A stretch of 43,427 nt of DNA from Bacillota bacterium. Lineage in GTDB: Bacteria > Bacillota > Bacilli > Paenibacillales > Paenibacillaceae. Positions within the stretch are counted from its first letter, which is position 1. Each line of letters starts with the position of its first letter. The translations under genes and the position numbers were made by a program. The stretch covers positions 1 through 43,427 of the forward strand of contig JAEZZE010000016.1 in the NCBI GenBank assembly GCA_023418755.1, in the 5' to 3' direction. Below are positions 17,951-25,598 of the stretch, one piece after another. A model generated the notes under the pieces. It was not told where the DNA came from. It was given only the letters and a program-made list of their open reading frames with translations, and did no database searches.

Positions 17951-18204
17951 GAGGTTGTTCAAAAAGTCCAATTTTGATCACGATGCGATTCAAGAAGCGG
18001 ATTCGACTTCGAATCTTGAACTCAACCGGATCTTCCGGTACTCATGTAGGTTTGCCTACACTCCGTTCCTCATCACCGGTCTTCGTCCAACCTTCTCGGT
18101 TGTCTACCGTATGGGGAGCAATCAGGAATCGTTCTATTTTCCGACTGTTCCACCGCCCTTAAAAGCGGCTGTTGCGGGGAGTCGGGTTAGCCGCACGGCT
18201 CCTT
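17951..18204. repeat. Multi-hairpin non-coding element containing 52-nt repeat copy B
   Basis: No credible gene lies between the GH127 stop and the next operon. From GAGGTTGTTCAAAAAGTCC onward there is a chain of small perfect hairpins: TTCAA...GATTCG-actt-CGAATC-TTGAA (17989-18020), ACCGG-atctt-CCGGT (18025-18039), TGTAGG-tttg-CCTACA (18045-18060) and CAACC-ttctc-GGTTG (18088-18102). It ends in 18153-18204, which matches 8526-8577 at 50 of 52 positions. The flank resembles dispersed intergenic repeats I recall from Paenibacillus genomes, but I could not check this. It is unlikely to encode protein. Confidence 0.65.
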
Positions 18205-18244
18205 GGCGATGTCGGCGATTTGTATCGTCGTTCCGGCAACTCCC

Positions 18245-20203
18245 TTAAAGACTTCGAACCCACACGGTCATCTCTCCCCGGCCGCGGTTCGCCCAGGCAT
18301 AATAAGGGATAAAACGAAGGATGGCGGGTTCCGCCCGATACGAGCTGTCGGGCTCGTACAGCCGATCGTCTCCCGACTCCCTCTTCATCCGAACGCCCTC
18401 CGCCGTCACGACTTCGAGGCCTCCCAGCAGGTCCGGCTCGAAGATCGCCTGCAATTTCCCGTCCTGGGGCAGCGCAATCTCGTGCAAGCGGGGGCCGTTG
18501 TCGGCCTCCTCCAGACAGTAGACGAACGGTCCCCGCTGGATCGCCGTCTTGCCCGCGACCTGGCGAATCATCGGATGGCCTAACATCCGCCTCGTCGGCA
18601 TACGGAGAACAAGGTCGACCGTGTCGCCATCCGTCCAGTTCCTCGCGATTTTGACGTATCCGTTGCTGCCTAAACCCCCGGTCTTCGCACAAGCTTCGCC
18701 GTTCACGCGAACGGTGTATCCGTCGCACCAATCCGGGATGCGAAGAGCCAGTTCGAACACGGACGGTCTATCCGCCGATACGCGAAGGCGGACGTCCCCC
18801 GACCAGGGATTCCGGGTTTCCTGTTCGATCGTTACCGGGCCTTCCGCCGCCTCCCATTCGATCCGGCTTCCGATATACAGATGCGTATACAACGTGTTCC
18901 CGTGCGTGGAATAGATGTATTTCCCCAGCGAGCCGAGCAATCTCGCGACGTTCGGGGGGCAGCAGGCGCAGCCGAACCAGCCTTGCCGCTCCGGCTTGAC
19001 GTGGTTGTAAATCGCGTTTTTGCCATGAGCGGACGGATACACCTCAAGCGGATTCACATAGAAAAAATGTCGTCCGTCCTTGGACATGCCGCTCAGCACC
19101 GTGTTGTAGAGCGCCCGTTCCATAACGTCGGCGTACTCGCTCTTCGGTTCGAGCTGAAGCATTCTGTGCGCGAAAAAAATGAGGCCGATCGAAGCGCACG
19201 TTTCCGCGTACGCGGTGTCGTTGGGCAGGTCGTAGTCGAAGGAGAACGCTTCGCCTTGCTCCATCGAACCGATGCCGCCGGTGATATACATCCGCTTGTC
19301 CACGATGTTGCGCCACAATCCGCGGCTTGCTTCGAGCATGCCGCGATCCCCGGTTTCCTTCGCGATATCCGCCATTCCCGCGCACATATAGACGACTCTG
19401 ACGGCATGCCCTTCCGCCGTTGCCTGTTCGCGAACGGGCAGATGAGACTGGCTGTACGACAAATTCCGCGCGATATCGAGATTCGGATAATGAACCCGGC
19501 CGCCGCGCTGCGCAAGCTGAATTTCGTAAAAGTTCGGCTTCGCCCCGCGCTGGTCCAGAAAAAACCGGCTCAAGTTCAAGTACTTGTCGTTGCCCGTCGC
19601 CTTGTACAGCTTCACAAGCGCAAGCTCGACTTCCTGGTGGCCGTCGTAACCCTTCAGCTTCCCCGGCTCCGGCCCGAATACGGTATCGATGTAATCCGCG
19701 TACTTGCACATGACCTCGAGCAGCTTGCGCTTGCCCGTTCCTTCGTAATAGGCTACCGCCGCCTCCATCAGATGTCCGGCGCAGTATAGCTCGTGGCATT
19801 CCGCCAAATTCGTCCAGCGGCCCTCCGGCTCCTTCAAGGTGAAATACGTATTCAGATAGCCGTCGGGACGCTGCGCCTTCGCGAGCGTATCGATCAGTTC
19901 GTCGGCAATCCGCTCAAGCGCCGGATCGGGATGCGAGCATAACAAGTACCCGACGGCTTCCAGCCACTTGCCGACATCGCTGTCTTGGAACACCATGCCA
20001 TAAAATTCGCCTTGCTCCTCCCCGGCCGCGATCTTGAAATTACGGACGGCGCTGCTCGGTTCCGCATCCGGAATTCTGTCGTTCAACGCTTCCCACTGAT
20101 ACGGAACGACGACGTCCCGCACGAGATTCACGTATTCCAACCAGAAGTTATCTTGTATGGACACCCGGCTTAACGGCGGGATGTCCGTCGATTGAATCGT
20201 CAC
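18245..20203 (-). CDS. GH127 beta-L-arabinofuranosidase
   Basis: Releases beta-L-arabinofuranose from arabino-oligosaccharides, inside the cell (no signal peptide). Residues about 35-420 form the (alpha/alpha)6 barrel and the rest is beta-sandwich. The zinc/cysteine catalytic centre of the family (characterised in Bifidobacterium HypBA1) is visible: GEAF with E318 as putative acid/base, AYAETCASIG with E334 and C336, and FGCACCPPN with C414/C415. The frame extends upstream to 20272, but a GTG at 20203 has GGGGAGGA 7 nt before it and begins close to the conserved region; I choose it (about 652 residues, typical). It lies 99 nt after the permease genes and is probably the last gene of the LacI-controlled operon. 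Confidence 0.92.
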   Translation of the reverse strand: MTIQSTDIPPLSRVSIQDNFWLEYVNLVRDVVVPYQWEALNDRIPDAEPSSAVRNFKIAAGEEQGEFYGMVFQDSDVGKWLEAVGYLLCSHPDPALERIADELIDTLAKAQRPDGYLNTYFTLKEPEGRWTNLAECHELYCAGHLMEAAVAYYEGTGKRKLLEVMCKYADYIDTVFGPEPGKLKGYDGHQEVELALVKLYKATGNDKYLNLSRFFLDQRGAKPNFYEIQLAQRGGRVHYPNLDIARNLSYSQSHLPVREQATAEGHAVRVVYMCAGMADIAKETGDRGMLEASRGLWRNIVDKRMYITGGIGSMEQGEAFSFDYDLPNDTAYAETCASIGLIFFAHRMLQLEPKSEYADVMERALYNTVLSGMSKDGRHFFYVNPLEVYPSAHGKNAIYNHVKPERQGWFGCACCPPNVARLLGSLGKYIYSTHGNTLYTHLYIGSRIEWEAAEGPVTIEQETRNPWSGDVRLRVSADRPSVFELALRIPDWCDGYTVRVNGEACAKTGGLGSNGYVKIARNWTDGDTVDLVLRMPTRRMLGHPMIRQVAGKTAIQRGPFVYCLEEADNGPRLHEIALPQDGKLQAIFEPDLLGGLEVVTAEGVRMKRESGDDRLYEPDSSYRAEPAILRFIPYYAWANRGRGEMTVWVRSL

Positions 20204-20302
20204 AGTCGGTTCCTCCCCGCTTGTTGCACAATTTGAAGTCGTTCTATCTGTTAGGTCAGCGCTCCGGACCATTCGCTCAAGCCGCCAACTAACTTATCCG
20301 GA

Positions 20303-21172
20303 CTAATTTTTAATCCCGGTCATCGTGATTCCCTCGACAAAATACTTTTGACCGATCAGGTAGAAAATAACGCCGGGAGCAAAGGACAGGCACGTAGCCG
20401 CCATCGTCAGCGACCATTCTTGCTTTAATTGACCTCTGAAATTGGTAAGCCCCAACGCGATCGTGTATTTATCGCTTGAATTGATGTAGATCATCTGCTG
20501 AAGCAAATCGTTCCACAGGCCGATGAAGATAAATAACGCCACGACGATCATCGCGGGCCGGATCGCCGGCATAATAATGCTGAACAGAATTCGGAAATAG
20601 CCGGCACCGTCGATCGTCGCCGCTTGGTCGAGTTCTCTCGGTATGGAAAGAATAAACTGACGGATCAAAAAGATATTAAAAGCGCCGCCACCGCAGAAAT
20701 AGGGCAAAATCAACGGCAGATAGCTGTCATGAAGCCCCAGCCCCCTTGTCCACCCGATGTACAGCGGAATGAGCGTAACCATGGCAGGCAAAAGCATAGA
20801 ACCGATGCAGAGGGCCCAGATCAACTGTTTGCCCCGAAACCTCAACCTTGCGAAGGCATATCCGCATAAGGTGGCCGTAAACGTTCCTGCCAAACAAGAG
20901 GGAACGATGATGACCATCGTATTCCATAGATAATTCCAGAACTTGAATACCTTCAGCGTTTTTTCATAGTTGGAAAACAGCCAATCCGCCGGGATCAGAG
21001 AAGGCGGAAATCGATAAATCTCGGCGTTCGTCATCAGAGACGTGCGGAAGATCCACCAGATCGGAAAGAGAACGAGAATGGCAAAAAACAAGATTAAGAC
21101 AAGCGTTACGACGTTTGCCGTCCTTTCGCTGCGCTTCTTGCTCTTGAGTCTGCCGTATGCCGCTTCGCTCAT
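20303..21172 (-). CDS. ABC importer permease, MalG/AraQ-like
   Basis: A 289-residue CUT1-type permease with six membrane segments, the first at about 24-46. The docking loop is DQAATIDGAGYFRILFSIIMPAIRP and the C-terminus QKYFVEGITMTGIKN is typical of the MalG group. Its start overlaps the stop of the preceding permease by 4 nt. With GH127 downstream, an arabino-oligosaccharide import role (AraQ-like) is plausible. Confidence 0.93.
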   Translation of the reverse strand: MSEAAYGRLKSKKRSERTANVVTLVLILFFAILVLFPIWWIFRTSLMTNAEIYRFPPSLIPADWLFSNYEKTLKVFKFWNYLWNTMVIIVPSCLAGTFTATLCGYAFARLRFRGKQLIWALCIGSMLLPAMVTLIPLYIGWTRGLGLHDSYLPLILPYFCGGGAFNIFLIRQFILSIPRELDQAATIDGAGYFRILFSIIMPAIRPAMIVVALFIFIGLWNDLLQQMIYINSSDKYTIALGLTNFRGQLKQEWSLTMAATCLSFAPGVIFYLIGQKYFVEGITMTGIKN

Positions 21173-22092
21173 TTGTCGTCGCCCCCCTCAGAGAAAATCC
21201 ACCGATTCGACGTCTTGAACAAAACAGCGGTGAAGACGGCAAGAATGGCGAAAATAATAAAGGTCGTCGCGCAGGCATAGCCCAGCTTGTAATTGACGAA
21301 TGCCTGATCGTACATCAGATAGGTCATGAATCGGGAAGAATTTCCCGGTCCGCCGTTGGTCAGAGCGAGTGCGGGCGTAACGACCTGGAGATTGGCGATC
21401 AAGCTCAGCAGCAGGTTGTAAAAGATGATCGGAGTCATGCAGGGCAAGGTGATATGCCTGAAACGTTTCCATCCGTTCGCTCCATCCATCTCGGCCGCTT
21501 CATGATAGACGCTCGGAACGTTCTGAAGTCCGGCCAAGAAAATAACGATCAAGTTTCCCGCCAGCCAGACCGCGATCAGGGAGAGCGAAGGGACGACGTA
21601 ACGGGAATCCGCGATAAACAGAATTTTATTCAATCCGATCTCGGAGAGAAGATAGTTGAAGAAACCGAAATTCGCCTCGTAAAGCCAGGACCATCCCACG
21701 TAGATCGCGACGGCCGGCAAAACGAACGGCACGTAAAACACGGCTCTGAAAAAACCTCTTGCCGGAATTTTACGATTGAGCAGCATGGCGATGAACAACG
21801 AATAGATCATGCTTCCGGCTACGGATAAAAAGGCAAAGTAAATCGTCGCGATAATCGAGTCCTTAAGATAAGGATCCGTCGTAAACAATTTAATATAATT
21901 TGCGAAGCCGACGAATTCCGGGCTTTTCAGCCCTGTCCAGTTCGTCAAGCTGATTCCCAACACCCCGAGAAGAGGCGCATACGTCAGAAAGATCAGCCCG
22001 AGGAAAGCGGGTATCAAACAGATGTAAGCAACGCGCGCCTCGCTTGAACGCATGCGGGAACGGCTTTTGATCGATTTATTGATGGTTGCCAT
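21169..22092 (-). CDS. ABC importer permease, MalF/AraP-like
   Basis: A 307-residue partner permease with six hydrophobic segments and docking loop HEAAEMDGANGWKRFRHITLPCMTP. GGGGAG lies 6 nt before the ATG. A perfect 14-bp hairpin separates it from the upstream binding-protein gene, suggesting lower expression of the membrane subunits. Confidence 0.93.
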   Translation of the reverse strand: MATINKSIKSRSRMRSSEARVAYICLIPAFLGLIFLTYAPLLGVLGISLTNWTGLKSPEFVGFANYIKLFTTDPYLKDSIIATIYFAFLSVAGSMIYSLFIAMLLNRKIPARGFFRAVFYVPFVLPAVAIYVGWSWLYEANFGFFNYLLSEIGLNKILFIADSRYVVPSLSLIAVWLAGNLIVIFLAGLQNVPSVYHEAAEMDGANGWKRFRHITLPCMTPIIFYNLLLSLIANLQVVTPALALTNGGPGNSSRFMTYLMYDQAFVNYKLGYACATTFIIFAILAVFTAVLFKTSNRWIFSEGGDDK

Positions 22093-22116
22093 ATCTCGCT
22101 CCCCACCTCATGTTTA

Positions 22117-22156
22117 AAGGATGACCGCCGCTTACGCGCTCTCGGCGGTCATCCTT
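22117..22156 (-). terminator. Attenuating hairpin between binding-protein and permease genes
   Basis: AAGGATGACCGCCG (22117-22130) and CGGCGGTCATCCTT (22143-22156) form a perfect 14-bp stem, followed on the minus strand by TTTAAA. Its position is equivalent to the hairpin at 4153-4189 in the first importer. Confidence 0.7.
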
Positions 22157-22165
22157 CCTATCTTT

Positions 22166-23587
22166 TTACTGGTTGCCCGAATGAGCCGCTTTCAAAGCTT
22201 CGAGATTTTTGGAGATTGCGTCCTTGGCGGTTGTTTTCCCTGTCCAAACATCTCCAAGAACCGAGCCGAGCAAGGTGTTGAATTCCGTCGTATGGTTGGT
22301 GTAGAACCAGGCTGCGGGTCTCGCGGCGGACGATCGCGCATAATCGACTACTGCGGACTTGTACTCGTCATACGGAGGGAAGTTCGGATTTTCGACCCAT
22401 TTGCGGGTAAGGGTTTCGTCCGTATACCACTTTTCGAGGGTCGGCATCCAGATTCCCGAACTGATGAGTCCCCAGTTGTTTTCTTCGGAGTTATACCATT
22501 TGAGCCATTCCATCGCTTCTTGCGGGTGCTTGGTCTGGGAGAATACGACGTTCGCGCCGCCCGTGCCGAGGGTCACCTTATCCTTCATGTAAGGCAGCAC
22601 GGCAATGCCGTAGTTCAGGCCTTCTTCCTTGGCGACGTTCAGGCTGGTTCCTACGTTCCACTGGCCGTTCGTGGCCATGGCGACCGTTCCCGCGATAATG
22701 GTGCGTTGAATGCCGTCATCGGTTTGGCCGACGGACAACGGAGCTACATGATCTTTCAAGTAAAGATCCGCGACCTTCTGAATCGCTTCGATGCTGGCGT
22801 CTTCCCCGATTCTCACTTCCGTTCCGTCGGCGGAATAATAACCTCCGCCATTGCTGAGCGCCCAGGTTTCCAGCTGCCATGGCAGGTTTTCGACGGAGGC
22901 TCCATACTGAACGATGCCCTCCGGATTGAAGCCGTCTTCTCCGGGATGTTTGCCGTTCTTGTCGACCGTAAGCTTCTTGGCCGCCGCCACGAATTCGTCC
23001 CAATTCCATGCTTGATCCAATGCGGATGGCGGATAAGGCACGCCCGCTTTGTCGAACATGTCTTTGTTGTAATAGAGAAGCAGGACTTCGTTGGCCGCCG
23101 CGTAAGCTACGGTTTTGCCTTGATATTTGTAGGCCAGGCTATCCAACGGTTTGCTGTCGCTTCCTTCGTACATGGAGCTTACGTCGTTCAGCATGCCGTC
23201 GGTCGACCACTGAATGACGCCTTCCTCCTTAAGCATCCCCGTATCCGGCAATTGACCTCCCGTTGCCTGCGTATTCAATTTGGTCATGTAGCTTTCCCAC
23301 GGAATCGCAACCACTTCCACTTCGATTCTGTCTTGGGAAGCATTGAATTGGTCCGCGGTCGCCTGGACGGTTTTCCCTTCTTCCGCGCTTCCCCACATCG
23401 AGTAGGTGATCTTGACCTTCTTCGTCTCGGAAGGCGTCTTCTCCGGCGCCGCGGAACTTCCCGTCGGTGACGGAGATGCGCCTCCCCCCGACGGTTCCGC
23501 GTTTTTCTCGTTGTTCCCGCAACCGATTACGCCGATCGTCAATACCGCCGCTAGAAGACCTGCCCCAAGTCTCTTTCCTGCTTTCAT
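22166..23587 (-). CDS. Extracellular sugar-binding lipoprotein (AraN/UgpB-like)
   Basis: A 473-residue lipoprotein with signal segment MKAGKRLGAGLLAAVLTIG and lipobox VIGC, a low-complexity Ser/Pro/Gly linker, then a family 1 binding fold (KVKITYSMWGSAEEGKTVQA, YYNKDMFDKAGVPYPP, GTVAMATNGQWNVG). It captures the oligosaccharide for the two permeases downstream. The leader before it is about 385 nt long and carries two identical LacI-type operators, a promoter and a cre-like site. With GH127 in the operon, an arabinose-containing oligosaccharide is the likely ligand (inference). Confidence 0.94.
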   Translation of the reverse strand: MKAGKRLGAGLLAAVLTIGVIGCGNNEKNAEPSGGGASPSPTGSSAAPEKTPSETKKVKITYSMWGSAEEGKTVQATADQFNASQDRIEVEVVAIPWESYMTKLNTQATGGQLPDTGMLKEEGVIQWSTDGMLNDVSSMYEGSDSKPLDSLAYKYQGKTVAYAAANEVLLLYYNKDMFDKAGVPYPPSALDQAWNWDEFVAAAKKLTVDKNGKHPGEDGFNPEGIVQYGASVENLPWQLETWALSNGGGYYSADGTEVRIGEDASIEAIQKVADLYLKDHVAPLSVGQTDDGIQRTIIAGTVAMATNGQWNVGTSLNVAKEEGLNYGIAVLPYMKDKVTLGTGGANVVFSQTKHPQEAMEWLKWYNSEENNWGLISSGIWMPTLEKWYTDETLTRKWVENPNFPPYDEYKSAVVDYARSSAARPAAWFYTNHTTEFNTLLGSVLGDVWTGKTTAKDAISKNLEALKAAHSGNQ

Positions 23588-23767
23588 TGCCCCTCTCTCC
23601 CTTCATGGCTTAAAAAATTTTATATGTCTAACCGTTAAACCCGACTCCTTGAAACTTCCAAGTCTTCGAGGTCAAACGTTCAACACCTTAACGTCTGCCC
23701 GGAGCCGCGGACAGGGGCCATTACCGCAAAGGATCAAACGAGGTAATCCCATCGATATCACGGGATC

Positions 23768-23777
23768 TAAACGTTTA
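23768..23777. promoter_or_regulatory. LacI-type operator TAAACGTTTA (downstream site)
   Basis: Perfect 10-bp palindrome in the context ATCTAAACGTTTATCT. The same sequence occurs at 29595-29604 in the leader of the secreted multidomain gene. Confidence 0.75.
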
Positions 23778-23952
23778 TCTTTTCAAGTAAAAAAACTAGA
23801 TTATCGACGGAACCAAACCCTGCGACCGGGAATCCTTTGTCCACAGGAAGCGATTGCAGTACCCGAATTTTGGATTTGAAGCGAAAAAATCCAATTATTC
23901 CGATGAAGCAGCAAGCCGGAAAGCTGGTAAATTCACGAATCCGCCTGAAATC

Positions 23953-23962
23953 TAAACGTTTA
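23953..23962. promoter_or_regulatory. LacI-type operator TAAACGTTTA (promoter-proximal site)
   Basis: Perfect palindrome in ATCTAAACGTTTAAAA, 17 nt downstream of the -10 element. The corresponding site at 29790-29799 has the same position relative to its own promoter. Confidence 0.78.
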
Positions 23963-24075
23963 AAAACTGTCGCAACTTCTTTATAGCATAGATTCCATTT
24001 TTTATGCAAGCGCTTTTTTTCTTTTCGGAAAAATTTATTCGATTTAACGGATCAACGAGAAAATGGCGTTACGCA

Positions 24076-24121
24076 AACAAAAACCCATCCCCGTTAGCCG
24101 TCTCGGCTCCTTCGGGATGGG
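24076..24121 (-). terminator. Rho-independent terminator of the LacI regulator gene
   Basis: On the minus strand CCCATCCC and GGGATGGG form an 8-bp stem (24114-24121 with 24084-24091), followed directly by TTTTTGTTTG. Confidence 0.85.
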
Positions 24122-24164
24122 AATACCAGTACCGCTCCGCGCGGGGTCGGCAGCCGCTGCCGGA

Positions 24165-25235
24165 TTAGCTTGTTTTGGCGGCGCTTGGCGGAGCCACCGA
24201 CTCTCTCTCCAGCATGACGCATACCGGCATCGGCGACGGTTCGCCCGGTTCCCCGTGGACCAGCCGCATGAGCGATTTCATGGACGAGTAGCCCATTTCG
24301 TGCAGAGGGAGATCCATTGTCGTCAGACGCGGCTTCAAATAATCGCTGAATTCCCTGTTGTCGAATCCGATAATCGACAGTTCCTCCGGGACGCGGATTC
24401 CTTTCTCCCACGCAGCCCGCAGCGTGCCTACCGCCATCACGTCGTTCATGACCAGCACCGCCGTCGGCGGCTCCTTCAGTTCAAGCAGATCTTTCGTCGC
24501 CCGCAGTCCCGAATCCAATCCCCAATCCCCGACCTTGATCAATTGCGGCTCGAACGGCAGCTCGTGCTCCATGATCGCTTTATAATAGCCGTTGAACCTC
24601 AGCCGCGACGGAGTGGAATCCATCAGCCCCGTAATGACCGCGATTCGACGATGGCCTTTGTCGTGCAGATAACAAACCGAGTCGTACGCGGCTTGCTCGT
24701 CGTCGTACTGGATCGACAAGTCGTTCTGCGTATAGCAATACGTATACACGATCGGCTTGCCCCTCGTGTCGATCAGTCCGGTGACGTCCCGCGGATGGAT
24801 GCCGACATAGATAATGCCCTCGACCTGTTTGGCCATGAGATCGGAAACGGCATCGGCGGCGTATTTGCGGTACGCTTCGACGTCCTCGTAATGATGACCG
24901 ACCCGTTTGTGCAACCGCAAGTTCGTCAGGACGATATGCAAATCGTGGCGGTCCGCGTAATCGTTGATGCCGTCGATAATCTCGGGCACGTTGAACACCG
25001 TGACGTCTTCCGCGATGACCCCGATTGTGTTCGTTCTTTTGCTTTTCAAGCTTTTGGCAATGTCGTTCGGCTGATAATTCAGCTCTTCTATTACCCGAAG
25101 CACCCGTTCCTTCGTTTTCGGGCGCACGTTGCGCGTGCCGTTCAATACATAGGAGACCGTTGCGATCGAAACGTTCGCTTTAGCCGCGATCTCTTTAATG
25201 CTCACTTTCTCCGACACCGTCATCGCCACCTTCAT
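24165..25235 (-). CDS. LacI-family repressor of the arabino-oligosaccharide group
   Basis: Residues about 10-58 are the LacI helix-turn-helix and hinge (SIKEIAAKANVSIATVSYVLNGT, then YQPNDIAKSLKSKRTNTIGVI). The rest is a periplasmic-binding-like effector domain of the PurR/GalR type, with GYYKAIMEHELPFEP and TAVLVMNDVMAVGTLRAAWE. The start at 25235 is the longest; ATG 25223 or GTG 25217 are also possible, and all keep the DNA-binding domain. It lies directly upstream of an operon carrying TAAACGTTTA operators, and the same operators precede the secreted gene on its other side, so it is the probable regulator of both. Effector is inferred to be an arabinose derivative. Confidence 0.92.
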   Translation of the reverse strand: MKVAMTVSEKVSIKEIAAKANVSIATVSYVLNGTRNVRPKTKERVLRVIEELNYQPNDIAKSLKSKRTNTIGVIAEDVTVFNVPEIIDGINDYADRHDLHIVLTNLRLHKRVGHHYEDVEAYRKYAADAVSDLMAKQVEGIIYVGIHPRDVTGLIDTRGKPIVYTYCYTQNDLSIQYDDEQAAYDSVCYLHDKGHRRIAVITGLMDSTPSRLRFNGYYKAIMEHELPFEPQLIKVGDWGLDSGLRATKDLLELKEPPTAVLVMNDVMAVGTLRAAWEKGIRVPEELSIIGFDNREFSDYLKPRLTTMDLPLHEMGYSSMKSLMRLVHGEPGEPSPMPVCVMLERESVAPPSAAKTS

Positions 25236-25263
25236 CGTTACGGATAGATTCGATATTGTTCTT

Positions 25264-25344
25264 GTTATATCATTCCGTTTGCGATAAAAGCAAGCGACCT
25301 TCCCTATTTTGGCGGTCTTCGGCGCAAAAATCTAATCGTTTTAC
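25264..25344 (-). promoter_or_regulatory. Promoter of the LacI regulator, with possible degenerate operator
   Basis: On the minus strand TTGCTT (25288-25293) and TATAAC (25264-25269) are 18 nt apart. TCTAATCGTTTTAC (25331-25344) resembles the TAAACGTTTA operator with changes, which may allow weak autoregulation. Confidence 0.45.
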
Positions 25345-25353
25345 ATTCTATCG

Positions 25354-25380
25354 AAAAAAGGAGCCGGCCCCTAAGCCGAC
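25354..25380 (-). terminator. Hairpin with T-run after long palindrome copy 1
   Basis: On the minus strand GTCGGC (25375-25380) pairs with GCCGGC (25363-25368) with one G-U wobble, then TCC and TTTTTT. It would end transcripts coming through the palindromic element from the minus-strand gene upstream. Confidence 0.55.
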
Positions 25381-25382
25381 CA

Positions 25383-25559
25383 AGTTGCTCTGAAAGATAG
25401 TCGATGATAAAGGTTCAAGGGGGATGTACCTCCTTCCGATGCTATACGCTCCTGAAATGGGAATGGGTAAACCCGTTACAAGGTGATTTCAGGAGCGTAT
25501 GAGGCAGTCTCCAGGAGGCACATCCCCCTTACTTTGTTTATCGATTATCTTAAGCAACT
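25383..25559. ncRNA. Long palindromic structured element, copy 1 (candidate RNA)
   Basis: A 177-nt imperfect palindrome with no coding potential. The nested stems are AGTTGCT/AGCAACT (ends), AAGATAGTCGAT/ATCGATTATCTT with one wobble, AAGGGGGATGT/ACATCCCCCTT, CCTCC/GGAGG, and a perfect 15-bp ATACGCTCCTGAAAT/ATTTCAGGAGCGTAT (25444-25458 with 25486-25500). The apex contains GGGTAAACCC. Two conserved internal-loop strands, TTCCGATGCT and GAGGCAGTCTCCA, separate the stems. Bases 25430-25517 match copy 2 (30459-30545) nearly throughout, while the outer arms differ in sequence but keep pairing. It resembles no riboswitch or sRNA I know; it could also be a palindromic mobile repeat or a large 3' UTR structure. 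The strand is not certain. Confidence 0.6.
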
Positions 25560-25598
25560 CTGCTTATGGGATAGCCCCTTTCCGATTGCCGGCTTGCT

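Larger units (their letters stand above)
23588..24075 (-). promoter_or_regulatory. Long leader and control region of the arabino-oligosaccharide operon
   Basis: No gene is seen here. On the minus strand a promoter reads TTGCAT (24004-24009), 18-nt spacer, then TATAAA (23980-23985). Identical operators TAAACGTTTA lie at 23953-23962, just past the -10, and at 23768-23777, 185 bp downstream. A cre-like TGCAAGCGCTTTTT overlaps the -35. The arrangement fits LacI-type repression by looping plus carbon catabolite repression. Confidence 0.7.

Noticed and set aside
17955..18248. A 97-codon frame through the multi-hairpin repeat region
   Set aside because: It crosses several perfect hairpins and the dispersed repeat, lacks a ribosome site, and the sequence is better explained as non-coding.
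25383..25559. Assignment of the long palindrome to a known riboswitch (c-di-GMP, c-di-AMP, lysine, purine)
   Set aside because: The conserved loops do not match the consensus of these classes as I know them, and the element is at gene 3' ends rather than in a 5' leader.
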